A DNA stretch of 64,000 nt from Arcticibacter eurypsychrophilus (GCF_001730525.1 NZ_MDFN01000001.1:62001-126000); one strand, 5' to 3'; shown: positions 54,253 to 63,404, numbered from the stretch's first letter. Made by a program: numbers and translations. Notes: generated by a model not told the origin, from the sequence alone.

Positions 54253-55063
54253 CTTTGTTCAGGATGAAGATGTAGATATTATTTTAAATGATATACTCGA
54301 AAGTTATGGTTATGACTTTACGGAATACTCCAAAGCTTCTATAAAAAGACGAATAAACCGCTTGTTTACCCTTGACCGGTTTATGAGCTTTGCAGAATTC
54401 AGATATCGTTTAAGAAGTGACCCTGATTATATGCATCGCTTTATAGAACAAGTTACAGTAACTGTTACTGAAATGTTCAGGGATCCTCAATTCTACAAAG
54501 TATTACGCGAACAAGTTTTACCTACACTAGGCACATATCCTTTTATTCGAATATGGCATGCCGGGTGCTCTACAGGTGAAGAAGTTTATTCGATGGCTAT
54601 CTTACTCAAAGAAGCGAATTTGTATCATAAAGCACTGTTGTATGCTACTGATCTAAATCATGACGTACTTGAAAAAGCAAGAATGGGAATCTTCCCCCTA
54701 AGCCAAATGAAACAGTACTCCGAGAATTATATCCAATCAGGCGGTACGAAAGACTTTTCAGAATACTACACCGCAAATTATGATAAAGCTAAATTTGATG
54801 AAGAGTTAAGCAGAAAAATGATTTTTTCTACCCATAACCTAGTGTCAGACCGCTCATTCAACGAATTCCAATTAATTTTATGCCGCAACGTACTCATTTA
54901 CTTTGACAAAGATCTACAAGTAAAAGTTTTCAATTTATTTGAGCAAAGTCTGGATAACCTGGGATACCTGGCCCTGGGATCAAAAGAAACAATACGATTT
55001 TCATCACTAACCTCCAGATTTAAAAAACTGGACAATGAAAAGATATGGAAAAAGATAGCCTGA
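54239..55063 (+). CDS. cheR: CheR-type protein-glutamate methyltransferase
   Basis: A SAM-dependent methyltransferase of 274 residues from ATG 54239. The N-terminal helical domain (about 1-75) has DYTEYSKASIKRRINRL-like sequence; the SAM site is IWHAGCSTGEEVYSMAILL, and LCRNVLIYFDKDLQ is the later family motif. The substrate is normally Glu in a receptor cytoplasmic helix; no chemoreceptor gene is present. The start overlaps the receiver gene by 14 bp, so translation is coupled, and cheB overlaps its end. Confidence 0.9.
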   Translation: MLEYNFVQDEDVDIILNDILESYGYDFTEYSKASIKRRINRLFTLDRFMSFAEFRYRLRSDPDYMHRFIEQVTVTVTEMFRDPQFYKVLREQVLPTLGTYPFIRIWHAGCSTGEEVYSMAILLKEANLYHKALLYATDLNHDVLEKARMGIFPLSQMKQYSENYIQSGGTKDFSEYYTANYDKAKFDEELSRKMIFSTHNLVSDRSFNEFQLILCRNVLIYFDKDLQVKVFNLFEQSLDNLGYLALGSKETIRFSSLTSRFKKLDNEKIWKKIA

Positions 55064-55629
55064 AAGGGGCGATAGACCTTCTTCTTATTGCCGGTTCAGC
55101 AGGAAGTCTTGATGTATTACTCAAGGTTCTTCCTGCTATCAAGTCCAATTTAAGTTTTCCTATAATTATAGTGCTTCATAGAAAAGCTTCTTATGATTCT
55201 TCTCTCATTAATTTGTTCAACACTAAAGCAACACTCCCTGTTGTGGAAGCAGAAGAAAAAGACAGCTTGCAAAATGGGAAAATTTATGTGGCACCCTCTG
55301 ATTATCATCTATTGGTAGAAACAAATCGCTCCTTATCTCTTGATTACTCCGAGAAAATTCAATATTCCAGGCCTTGTATAGATGTTACTTTTGAAACCGC
55401 AGCTGAAGTATATAAGACCCGAATCGCTGCTATCTTATTATCGGGTGCTAATTCAGATGGCTCGGCAGGATTAAAATCAATTAAAAGTTATGGAGGCATT
55501 ACAGCAGTACAAAACCCGCAGTATGCTGAAGTTTCCTATATGCCTCAAAAGGCCATTCAAACCGCTCCCATTGATTATATATTAAACATTGAAGAGATAG
55601 CAAATTTTATCAATAAGCTATCTCTCTAA
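55045..55629 (+). CDS. cheB: CheB-type methylesterase catalytic domain (no receiver)
   Basis: A 194-residue protein that is the C-terminal half of CheB only. The triad is visible: Ser18 in IAGSAGSLD, His45 in VLHRKAS and Asp138 in SGANSDGSAG. The usual N-terminal receiver is absent; the single receiver encoded two genes upstream might act in trans. It would remove methyl groups set by CheR or deamidate Gln. It overlaps cheR by 19 bp and ends 4 bp from the stop of the convergent lysA. Confidence 0.9.
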   Translation: MEKDSLKGAIDLLLIAGSAGSLDVLLKVLPAIKSNLSFPIIIVLHRKASYDSSLINLFNTKATLPVVEAEEKDSLQNGKIYVAPSDYHLLVETNRSLSLDYSEKIQYSRPCIDVTFETAAEVYKTRIAAILLSGANSDGSAGLKSIKSYGGITAVQNPQYAEVSYMPQKAIQTAPIDYILNIEEIANFINKLSL

Positions 55630-55633
55630 GCTC

Positions 55634-56794
55634 TTATTCTCCGTAATAAGGATCAAGCTGTTCTCTCAGATTATATTTGGAAGACATAACATCTCCGTAA
55701 GCCCCTGCCGTTCTAATCCCGATGAGATCTCCTCGAAATGAGGTACCAATCTCTACCTCTTTACCAAAGCAATCCGTTGATTCACAAATAGGACCCACAA
55801 TATCATATTTCATGATCGGTTGCTCTAAATCCCCGTTCCTGGAAAGATTTTCCATTTTATGATAAGCCTGATACAGGGCCGGACGCATTAGTTCAGTCAT
55901 TCCTGCATCCAGAACCAAAAAATGTTTTTTTATACCATTTTTAACATAGAGAACCCGGCTGATGAGCGTTCCGCAATGTGCAACCAATGCTCTGCCCAGT
56001 TCAAAATGAACTTCCTGTCCGGGTTTACGATCCAGAAACTGACTAAATATTTCAAAATAAGCTTTAAAGTCCGCTATCTTGTTTTCATCAGGATGATAGT
56101 AATCAACACCTAACCCTCCCCCAACATTCAAAATTTTCAAATTAAAGCCCCGCTCTTCAAACCACAACTTGATTTCGTTTACCCGTATACACAAACTCTT
56201 GAATACAGTTAAATTGGTAATCTGAGAGCCTATATGAAAATGAATACCTTCCAACCAAATGTTCTGCGCACGATTCAAATATTCGGCACAAGCAGGTAAT
56301 TCCCATTGATTGATACCAAACTTATTTTCCTCTAGTCCGGTAGTAATATTATGATGCGTGTAAGCATCCACATTAGGGTTAATGCGTAGCGCCACACGAG
56401 CTCTTTTCCCAACCTTTGCCGCTAAATCATTAATAATTTCAAGTTCCTGAACCGACTCCACATTGAAACAATAAATATTGAGTTCAAGAGCCGTTATAAT
56501 CTCATCATCAGATTTGCCAACTCCGGCAAATACCACCTGATCCGATGGAAACCCTACCTCTACAGCCTTTTTAACTTCATTCCCACTCACACAGTCGGCG
56601 CCAAAGCCATACCCCTGAATGCATTTCAAAACCCTTTCGTTAAAATTAGCCTTCATTGCATAATGTACGTGAAAGCCATATTGATTGGCAGCATCTTTAC
56701 AGGCTGACAATGTTTCTTTCAACAAGTTCAAGTCATAATAATAAAAAGGTGTATTGCGTGCGTTAAACCCCGCCAAAGTTTCTTTAGAAAACAT
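55634..56794 (-). CDS. lysA: Diaminopimelate decarboxylase
   Basis: PLP enzyme making L-lysine from meso-diaminopimelate. From MFSKETLAGFNARNTPFYYYD (386 aa); a start at 56815 adds seven residues. The PLP Lys lies in HYAMKANFNERVL near residue 45. Other motifs are GIHFHIGSQI, LNVGGGLGVDYY and the substrate Cys/Glu segment GPICESTDCF. It follows lysC with a 45-bp gap and is probably its operon partner. Confidence 0.95.
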   Translation of the reverse strand: MFSKETLAGFNARNTPFYYYDLNLLKETLSACKDAANQYGFHVHYAMKANFNERVLKCIQGYGFGADCVSGNEVKKAVEVGFPSDQVVFAGVGKSDDEIITALELNIYCFNVESVQELEIINDLAAKVGKRARVALRINPNVDAYTHHNITTGLEENKFGINQWELPACAEYLNRAQNIWLEGIHFHIGSQITNLTVFKSLCIRVNEIKLWFEERGFNLKILNVGGGLGVDYYHPDENKIADFKAYFEIFSQFLDRKPGQEVHFELGRALVAHCGTLISRVLYVKNGIKKHFLVLDAGMTELMRPALYQAYHKMENLSRNGDLEQPIMKYDIVGPICESTDCFGKEVEIGTSFRGDLIGIRTAGAYGDVMSSKYNLREQLDPYYGE

Positions 56795-56839
56795 GCTTAT
56801 TAATATAAAGGCCATTTCAATAGAAAAGGCGAATAGAAT

Positions 56840-58150
56840 TTAAAATAATCTACTATGAAGACTTCTTAAAGCTTCAATTTTATCAGTCGTGTCTACCACT
56901 AAGGAAATATTGCAATCACTGGCTCCATAGGATATCATTCCGATAGATAAATGCTTTAATGACTCGAAAACACGTGAGGCGAATCCATGAGAGTGATAGG
57001 AAAAATCGCCCACCACACATATGATAGATTGATCAGAAACAGATTTAACCGTACCAAATACTTTCAGCTCCTGCAATATTTCAGCTAAGTACCGCGTATC
57101 ATCAATGGTTACTGAAACAGCCACTTCAGAAGTTGTAATCATGTCAATTGGCGTCTTGTAACGCTCGAAAACTTCAAATACCTTTCTTAAAAAGCCGTAT
57201 GCAAGTAACATTCTGCTTGATTGTATCCTGATTGAGGTAATATTATCCTTTGCAGCAATTGATTTAATTTTACCTCTTTCACTATCATCTGTAATCAATG
57301 TACCGGGAGCAGATGGTTCCATTGTGTTCAATAACCTGACCGGTATTTTGTACTTCTGTGCAGGAAAAACACTCTGAGGATGTAATATTTTCGCACCAAA
57401 ATAAGCAAGCTCGGCAGCCTCATCAAAAGATAATTGCGCAATAGGTTTAGTCCCTTGAACAATCCGTGGATCATTATTATGCATGCCATCTATATCGGTC
57501 CATATCTGAACCTCTTCTGCCATGATAGCTGCACCTATAAGTGAGGCCGTATAGTCACTTCCCCCTCTTCGCAGGTTGTCTGTTTCGCCAAATGAATTGC
57601 GGCAAATATATCCCTGTGTAATAAACAAATGATGATCTGGCCTGCTATCAATTAAAGGATGGATATGCGATCTCAAATAATCAACCATAGGCTCATTGTC
57701 CTCATCAATCCGCATAAAATCAAGAGCTGGCAGCAATATGGATTTAATCCCTAACTCTGTTAAATAAAAATGGTAAAGTGTAGTCGATAGTAATTCCCCT
57801 TGAGCAAGGATAACTTTTTCTTCTACTGGTGTAAACAGATCGGTTGAAAATGAACCTATAATAGAGAAATGATAATTAATTAATTCTGTACCATTTTTTT
57901 TACCTTCTTCAGTAGAGTACAGTGTTGATACAAATAGCTTGTATTTCTCGTATAATGAATCCAACAGCTGCTTTGCCTTTCGCTTATCTCCGCTCAGGTA
58001 TGATTGGGAGATTTCAACTAAACTGTTTGTCGTACCGGCTACTGCAGATAATACTACAATTTGCCTTTCTTCGGGTTGAATTATGGAGAGAAGGTTTTTC
58101 ATCCGTTCGGGACTTCCTACAGATGTACCTCCAAATTTTTTAATTTTCAT
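56840..58150 (-). CDS. lysC: Aspartate kinase
   Basis: First enzyme of the lysine/threonine/methionine branch. The 436-residue monofunctional form has the kinase N-terminus MKIKKFGGTSVGSPERM, then GGSDYTASLIGAA, IWTDIDGMHNNDPRIV, and two C-terminal ACT domains (about 300-436; MITTSEVAVSVTIDD and SIICVVGDFSYHSHG), where lysine or threonine feedback binds. No homoserine dehydrogenase domain is attached. Followed by lysA, supporting a role in diaminopimelate and lysine supply. Confidence 0.95.
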   Translation of the reverse strand: MKIKKFGGTSVGSPERMKNLLSIIQPEERQIVVLSAVAGTTNSLVEISQSYLSGDKRKAKQLLDSLYEKYKLFVSTLYSTEEGKKNGTELINYHFSIIGSFSTDLFTPVEEKVILAQGELLSTTLYHFYLTELGIKSILLPALDFMRIDEDNEPMVDYLRSHIHPLIDSRPDHHLFITQGYICRNSFGETDNLRRGGSDYTASLIGAAIMAEEVQIWTDIDGMHNNDPRIVQGTKPIAQLSFDEAAELAYFGAKILHPQSVFPAQKYKIPVRLLNTMEPSAPGTLITDDSERGKIKSIAAKDNITSIRIQSSRMLLAYGFLRKVFEVFERYKTPIDMITTSEVAVSVTIDDTRYLAEILQELKVFGTVKSVSDQSIICVVGDFSYHSHGFASRVFESLKHLSIGMISYGASDCNISLVVDTTDKIEALRSLHSRLF

Positions 58151-58755
58151 TATGTACTAAAATTCTATTATGAGTTTGCTTTTATCAGTTGCTAAAAATA
58201 ATTAAAACGAAGCTATAATCTACGGTTATTTATTGTTTTATAGCATTTGACTTCGGTTTTAATGAATTAGACCTGTTTTTGCGATTAAATATCATGGTAC
58301 GGCAAGAATTAGGTTCTGCTGAAGTACAGAAGCATCCTTTACTGACAACTCCCTGCTTAACCCGAATAAACTAAAAACTCCCCGCCCATCTTAACGATTT
58401 GGGTGTAATCATCCAGTTATATCAAACACAAGCTACTCCCTTGGTATGCTACGATTTAACCGAACTGTTTACGAAAAAAAAACACAATAAATATTGAATT
58501 TTTCTGCTCAGAAATTCAAATAGGGCCTAATAGCAAAAGATTTCAGATACAAATCTTCCTAATTATTCTCAAATACAGTGAATATTTATTTCATACGCTA
58601 CAATTAATTAATCGCAATCGTATATATGAGTTCATACATCTATTTTCTATTATTTCAAGCTTAATTACACCAATGTTAATTTTATACAAACATTCAGTTA
58701 AATCAAACATTTACTAAAACAATATCGAAATTATCACATTTTATTATACAAACTA
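58151..58755. other. 605-bp intergenic region between lysC and the DUF3606 gene
   Basis: No gene seen. On the minus strand the lysC side has TATTTTTA (58193-58200), a near match to the -7 element. Upstream of it GCTATAA (58212-58218) pairs with TTATAGC (58238-58244), with further GAAG/CTTC pairing outside, a weak hairpin. The rest is AT-rich with no repeat of note. Confidence 0.5.
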
Positions 58756-58950
58756 ATGATCATGAAAACTGCCAATAAATCTTATAAAGAAAAAACTCTC
58801 ATCAGTATGTATATTGATGAAGAAGTTGACTATTGGGCCAACAAATGGGGTGTATCTAAAGAGAGTATAAAGTCTGCTGTTAAGGCATTAAGATCCAACT
58901 CCATAACTGAAGTACACGATTACCTTTTCGGTAAAGAGTTCTCAAAATAA
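58756..58950 (+). CDS. DUF3606 domain-containing small protein
   Basis: A 64-residue protein. The core IDEEVDYWANKWGVSKESIKSAVKAL followed by VHDYLFG matches DUF3606, a short helical domain in which a Glu-rich helix and a W-x-K-x-F/W-G-V motif are conserved; function unknown. The start may be the ATG at 58756 or that at 58762. It stands alone, with long spacers on both sides, and is followed by a 25-bp perfect inverted repeat. Confidence 0.8.
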   Translation: MIMKTANKSYKEKTLISMYIDEEVDYWANKWGVSKESIKSAVKALRSNSITEVHDYLFGKEFSK

Positions 58951-58970
58951 AATAGAAAGCAATTTGGTTG

Positions 58971-59029
58971 TGTATAAAGTTTTCTATTAGCAGGAACAGC
59001 TTAATCCTGCTAATAGAAAACTTTATACA
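58971..59029. repeat. Perfect 25-bp inverted repeat after the DUF3606 gene
   Basis: Twenty-five base pairs without mismatch (58971-58995 with 59005-59029), loop ACAGCTTAA. It begins 20 bp after the DUF3606 stop. There is no U-run after the stem, so termination would depend on the stem itself; the arms do contain AAAGTTTTC/GAAAACTTT. Confidence 0.85.
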
Positions 59030-59180
59030 GAAAGCATAATCTAGAATACACCTATTTTTAAATTACTATGAATATCGACTGAACCGGTTGCCTAAATCAC
59101 CAGGAACAAGCTTGATCAAACAACCTATTAAATATTAATCTTTGAATTAAATAACTCAATGATCCCATTCTTCAAATAGA

Positions 59181-59798
59181 TCAGGCAACAATAAGCAATT
59201 CATTACTCTGAATCACATACCCGCCCTCTTTTATAATCTCTGCCGCCACTGCTGCAAATTTATCTGGAAACACTGATCGTACCGCATCATCAATAATAAA
59301 AGTCTCAAAACCTTCTTTTATCGCATCCTTGGCAGAGTAATAAACACAAAAATCACCTGCTAAGCCAACAATATAAACACAGGTAACTCCCCTACCTCTT
59401 AAATAATCCGCCAATCCGGTCGACTTCAAATGGCCATTATCAAAGAATGCACTGTAACTGTCTATATCTGGATTTGTCCCTTTTCTAAATATTGCTTCAA
59501 TTCGATGCTGACTAAGTTTTTCAGACAGAGTGGCACCTGGAGAAGCCTGAACACAATGATCCGGCCATAAAACCTGGGGTAAACCCTTAATGTCTATGGT
59601 GTCGTAAATCTCCTTGCCAGGATGATTAGAGGCAAAACTCTTATGAGAAATAGGGTGCCAATCCTGCGTAGCTACAACCAGTTTAAAGTGCTCTTGCAAT
59701 TTATTAATTACAGGAATAACTTCATCACCATGTTTAATTTCAAGACTTCCACCTGAAAGAAAGTCATTTTGAACATCAATAATTAATAATGCCTCCAT
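59181..59798 (-). CDS. pncA: Nicotinamidase
   Basis: Hydrolyses nicotinamide to nicotinate for NAD salvage; the same family converts pyrazinamide. The 205-residue isochorismatase-fold enzyme has the triad Asp8 (LIIDVQNDF), Lys106 (IFRKGTNP) and Cys151 (GLAGDFCVYYSAKDA). Metal-binding residues are Asp46 and His48 in TQDWHPISH and His81 in WPDHCVQ. It ends the group with the membrane unknown and the symporter. CinA, also linked to NAD salvage, is elsewhere in the window. Confidence 0.95.
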   Translation of the reverse strand: MEALLIIDVQNDFLSGGSLEIKHGDEVIPVINKLQEHFKLVVATQDWHPISHKSFASNHPGKEIYDTIDIKGLPQVLWPDHCVQASPGATLSEKLSQHRIEAIFRKGTNPDIDSYSAFFDNGHLKSTGLADYLRGRGVTCVYIVGLAGDFCVYYSAKDAIKEGFETFIIDDAVRSVFPDKFAAVAAEIIKEGGYVIQSNELLIVA

Positions 59799-59831
59799 AA
59801 AAACTATAATTAAAAGCTAAATAATTAACGT

Positions 59832-60347
59832 TTAAGCCGGTTTATTTGTTTCTGTACGCGCTTGGGCCTCATCTAAACTTTTATTGATCGTTTCAATCAA
59901 AACCCGCACAGCATCTTTCAACTTCGGATTACCATCGTAATTCAAATCAAAATACACTTCTTTAGATTTACGTTTATATTTGAATTTAATATAATAATGC
60001 GGCGAATTAACGCCAGCCTGATCTTTGCGGCCTCTTATCTGTGTTGGAAAATCCCAAAAGCCATAATCAGTCGCTTTTCTATGTAAGTAAAGAAGGTCAT
60101 CTTTAGTTAATTTCAATTTTGTTTTAACCAAGGAATCATCACTATCGATATATTGATAGTTCTGGGTTTTCGAATCATATTGATTCAACAGCGAATCACC
60201 CGTACCATACCTGTAGGTAAATGACTCAAACTCAGAAAACTTATACGGTGCATTCTTAACCATCATACCATAATAATACCCACAGTAGAGCATAAAAGGC
60301 ACAATAACACTTGCTGCAAGAAATATCTTTTTCCCTCTATCTTTCAT
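59832..60347 (-). CDS. Membrane-anchored protein of unknown function
   Basis: A 171-residue protein with one N-terminal membrane helix (IFLAASVIVPFMLYCGYYYGMMV) and a soluble domain. The domain has alternating strand-like segments (SFTYRYGTGDSLL, YYIKFKYKRKSKEVYFDLNYDG) and a final helix. No family was recognised. It starts 8 bp after the symporter stop and is 33 bp from pncA, so it belongs to their transcript. Confidence 0.75.
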   Translation of the reverse strand: MKDRGKKIFLAASVIVPFMLYCGYYYGMMVKNAPYKFSEFESFTYRYGTGDSLLNQYDSKTQNYQYIDSDDSLVKTKLKLTKDDLLYLHRKATDYGFWDFPTQIRGRKDQAGVNSPHYYIKFKYKRKSKEVYFDLNYDGNPKLKDAVRVLIETINKSLDEAQARTETNKPA

Positions 60348-60355
60348 ATTTATAA

Positions 60356-61714
60356 TTAGTCCTTTACCGGATGGAACTCATTCTCCCACTTCGCCACTAC
60401 GATTGTTGCCAAACAATTTCCAATCACATTTACCGACGTCCTGGCCATATCCATTAGTTCGTCAATACCCAAGATTATAAATATGGGCCAGGTTGGCATC
60501 CCAAAGGAAGCCGCAGTACCCAATAATATAACCAAGGAGGCTCTTGGCACTCCGGCAACACCCTTACTGGTCAGCATCAATGTAAAACCTATAATTACCT
60601 GATGTCCAAAGGTTAAATTCATTCCAGCGGCCTGTCCTACAAAGACAGTTGCTAAGGCCAAATATAACGTTGTTCCATCTAAATTAAAACTATATCCTGT
60701 AGGCATTACGAATGCGACAATTTTCCGGGGAACACCCATCTTTTCCAGGTTCTCCATTGCACGCGGGAGTGCTGCTTCAGAACTAGTTGTAGCAAATGCA
60801 ATGGACACAGGTCCTGCTATTGCCGCTAAAAACTGTTTAATCGGAACACCTACAATCAGTGCTATTGGCAACAAAACACCCAACAGAAAGACCAGTAATG
60901 CTACATAAAGCGTGGCTAAAAGCTGTATCAAGTTGACCAAAATGCCCAATCCCATATGCCCAACGGTATAAGCAATGGCTGCACCAACACCAATTGGCGC
61001 AAAATACATCACGATATTCGTAAATTTGAACATCACCTCAGAAAGACTTTCTACGAAGTTCAACATCGGCAACCGTTTATCTTCCCTAACCATGGCTAAC
61101 CCAATGCCAAATAAAATACTAAAAATAACGACTTGCAGAATCTGCCCTTCCGCGATAGATTTAGCAATGTTCTCCGGAAATATATGTAGGATAATATCTG
61201 TAGTGGTTTGTGCAGTAACAGCGGGTAACTCTTCATGAATTCCTGCAGGAATCTTAATACCTACGCCAGCCTGTGAAATATTAATAGCTGCTAATCCAAT
61301 AAACAAAGCAATCGTTGTAACTACTTCGAAATATAAAATCGACTTCCAGCCCATTCTGCCCACTTGCTTTAAGTCAGCATGCCCTGCAATACCATATACC
61401 AGCGTCGCAAATAGTAAAGGGGCCACAATGGTCTTGATCATTTTAAGAAAAATCTTACTTAGTACCTGTAGATCCATTCCGATCTGCGGATAATCATGCC
61501 CTATTTCAGCACCAATAACCATAGATACTAAAATCCAGGAGGTTAATGATTTCTTCATTATAGCATAAAAAACTAAGCCTGCAATAGCAAGCCATCTCGA
61601 GAAAATTAAGGCAACATCAGGTATAGTAAAAATGTTATACTGATTTAAAAACAATAGAATAGCGGCTATGGAAACCGTGATGAGAGCAGTATAACCCGAA
61701 TTATTTAACTTCAT
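60356..61714 (-). CDS. Dicarboxylate/amino acid:cation symporter (DAACS family)
   Basis: A 452-residue inner-membrane carrier with about eight helices and two re-entrant loops. The HP1 serine-rich loop is ATTSSEAALPRAMENLEKMG and the TM7 motif is YSFNLDGTTLYLALATVFV; HP2 and TM8 contain GVAGVPRASLVIL and IDELMDMARTSVNVIGNC. These are the GltP/DctA/GltT signatures for glutamate, aspartate or C4-dicarboxylates with Na+ or H+. Substrate not certain. A TAnnTTTG element lies 20 bp upstream. Confidence 0.92.
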   Translation of the reverse strand: MKLNNSGYTALITVSIAAILLFLNQYNIFTIPDVALIFSRWLAIAGLVFYAIMKKSLTSWILVSMVIGAEIGHDYPQIGMDLQVLSKIFLKMIKTIVAPLLFATLVYGIAGHADLKQVGRMGWKSILYFEVVTTIALFIGLAAINISQAGVGIKIPAGIHEELPAVTAQTTTDIILHIFPENIAKSIAEGQILQVVIFSILFGIGLAMVREDKRLPMLNFVESLSEVMFKFTNIVMYFAPIGVGAAIAYTVGHMGLGILVNLIQLLATLYVALLVFLLGVLLPIALIVGVPIKQFLAAIAGPVSIAFATTSSEAALPRAMENLEKMGVPRKIVAFVMPTGYSFNLDGTTLYLALATVFVGQAAGMNLTFGHQVIIGFTLMLTSKGVAGVPRASLVILLGTAASFGMPTWPIFIILGIDELMDMARTSVNVIGNCLATIVVAKWENEFHPVKD

Positions 61715-61733
61715 GAAGACATTTTAATCTTAA

Positions 61734-61741
61734 CAAATGTA
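61734..61741 (-). promoter_or_regulatory. Candidate -7 element TACATTTG for the symporter
   Basis: Exact TAnnTTTG match on the minus strand, 20 bp before the start. On the plus strand TAGCTTTA (61749-61756) is a one-mismatch element for the divergent gene at 61778. Confidence 0.4.
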
Positions 61742-61777
61742 ATTTTTTTAGCTTTACCACACAAATAATGATTTCTG

Positions 61778-62299
61778 ATGAAACCCGAAAGTCTAACTGA
61801 AATAAAAAAAGAGTTAAAAAGCATCAATCCCACCGAATTGGTTGAAATCTGTTTTAAACTGGCTAAATTTAAAAAAGAAAACAAAGAATTCCTTCATTAT
61901 TTGCTTTATGAGTCTGAATTTCCACTCGATTATGCCGAAAAAGTTAAATCATCCCTTCAACCCAGCCTGGAATCTTTGAATAAAAGCAATTATTTAAAGA
62001 TGAAAGAGCTTCGGAAACAGCTTCGTATTGTTACGAAACATATTCGTTATACGTCGTCAATTGAAGTTGAAATCACACTTCTTACCTGGTTTGCCACGAT
62101 GATGGTCAACTATGCAGACGTCAGATTGTCTAATAAAGCCCTATTTGCTTTATTTACCCGACAACTGGAGAAGATTCATAAATCATTCGCAAGGCTTCAC
62201 GATGACCTTCAATTGGATTATAGCGGGTCTTACATCGCCTTATTGGATCAAGCCGAAAAGTTCATTAGTGGCTTTCATAAAGAAAAGTATACTTTGTAA
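61778..62299 (+). CDS. Helical protein of unknown function upstream of the sigma factor
   Basis: A 173-residue cytoplasmic protein without membrane helix. It looks all-helical: ELVEICFKLAKFKKENKEFLHYLLY, YLKMKELRKQLRIVTKHIRYT, LTWFATMMVNYADVRL, LFTRQLEKIHKSFARLH. No family was recognised. It is 30 bp upstream of an ECF sigma factor in the same direction, so a role in that regulation is possible but only from position. Confidence 0.7.
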   Translation: MKPESLTEIKKELKSINPTELVEICFKLAKFKKENKEFLHYLLYESEFPLDYAEKVKSSLQPSLESLNKSNYLKMKELRKQLRIVTKHIRYTSSIEVEITLLTWFATMMVNYADVRLSNKALFALFTRQLEKIHKSFARLHDDLQLDYSGSYIALLDQAEKFISGFHKEKYTL

Positions 62300-62329
62300 C
62301 AAAAAACCACTCCTACTATCTAAATTTTA

Positions 62330-62827
62330 ATGACACATAAGGAAACTCTTTTTGGCGATATTTTCAAGGCGAATTCCAAAAAGATTTATCACCTATGTTA
62401 CGGTTATACCGGTGATGACGATGCTGCAAATGATCTGATGCAGGAAACCTTTATGAAGGTATGGCAAAACCTGGATAAATTCAGAAATCAAGCCATGATA
62501 TCCACCTGGATTTATAGAATAGCGGTAAATACATGCCTGTCCTGGCTCCGGGTAGAGAAACGCCAGGCTAAAGAACCATTAACAAACGATATCATTGAAA
62601 ACAGTACGGAAGAAGTTTCCGATAAAAATGAGCAGGTCGATAAATTATACAAATGTATTGCTCAACTCGAGGAACATGAACGCCTCATTATAACCATGGT
62701 TCTGGATGAACTGCCTTACGCTGAAATTGCCGATATCTCAGGAGTATCTGAAGGTAATTTACGTGTTAAAATACATCGCATTAAAAATAAGCTGACTGAA
62801 ATATATAATCGTTATGAAAGATTTTAA
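62330..62827 (+). CDS. ECF-type RNA polymerase sigma factor
   Basis: A 165-residue sigma-70-family factor with regions 2 and 4 only. Region 2 has IFKANSKKIYHLCYGYTGDDDAANDLMQETFMKVW and WIYRIAVNTCLSWLR; region 4 has EEHERLIITMVLDELPYAEIADISGVSEGNLRVKIHRIKNKL, a clear helix-turn-helix. A typical ECF anti-sigma gene is not present; the overlapping downstream gene encodes a membrane protein that may take that role. Confidence 0.93.
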   Translation: MTHKETLFGDIFKANSKKIYHLCYGYTGDDDAANDLMQETFMKVWQNLDKFRNQAMISTWIYRIAVNTCLSWLRVEKRQAKEPLTNDIIENSTEEVSDKNEQVDKLYKCIAQLEEHERLIITMVLDELPYAEIADISGVSEGNLRVKIHRIKNKLTEIYNRYERF

Positions 62828-63404
62828 CGCTTTGAAGGATTTGTGGAAGGGTCAGACAGATGAACCTAAGATGAACTATGAGGACATCCTAAAAGATGTC
62901 AGGAAATCGAATCGTAGTTTATCGAACAAAATACGCTTAGAAACGCTTGTCATGCTGGCAGGTATAATTCTATTTATCTGGATTTGGCTCAACTTTTCGT
63001 TCCTCATGTGGACGACTCACGTTTCCCTCGCCATCCTCATTAGTTGTTGCTTATATTATGTGATGGTTGAGTTTCTGGATTATAAAAGCCTGTCGCACTC
63101 TGATCAGGTATTACAAAAACCAGACGAGTATATCCATTATTTAAAAGAATACAGTAGTAGCCGACACCGGTTTAACACACGGAATTACTTAATATACAGC
63201 TTGTTTATTGGCTTGGCCATCTGCCTGTATTCCATCGAAGTATATTATGTATCGCCGCTGTGGCAGACTATTCTAGCTGCCGTATTCACCATAGGCTGGT
63301 TTCTCGTATGCTGGAAACTCATGATTGGTTACAGGAAACGCGAGCAGGAGCGGCTTGATGATATGATCAACAACCTGGAAAAATTAAAGAACCAGTTCCA
63401 TTAA
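62814..63404 (+). CDS. Four-helix membrane protein overlapping the sigma factor (possible anti-sigma)
   Basis: A 196-residue protein whose ATG lies in the last codons of the sigma gene (14-bp overlap), so translation is coupled. The N-terminal cytoplasmic part (about 1-38: FNALKDLWKGQTDEPKMNYEDILKDVRK) is followed by two pairs of membrane helices (about 43-85 and 123-170) and a charged tail. It lacks the zinc-binding HxxxCxxC of ZAS anti-sigma factors. Its stop overlaps the stop of the convergent gene (TTAA). Confidence 0.75.
   Translation: MKDFNALKDLWKGQTDEPKMNYEDILKDVRKSNRSLSNKIRLETLVMLAGIILFIWIWLNFSFLMWTTHVSLAILISCCLYYVMVEFLDYKSLSHSDQVLQKPDEYIHYLKEYSSSRHRFNTRNYLIYSLFIGLAICLYSIEVYYVSPLWQTILAAVFTIGWFLVCWKLMIGYRKREQERLDDMINNLEKLKNQFH

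Noticed and set aside
43605-55629. Classical chemotaxis or gliding cluster
   Set aside because: cheR and cheB are present, but cheA, cheW, chemoreceptors and gld/spr genes are not, so it was not called a chemotaxis operon.
58201-58260. Lysine riboswitch or attenuator before lysC
   Set aside because: There is only a weak hairpin and it probably lies upstream of the likely lysC promoter; none of the lysine riboswitch core elements were seen.
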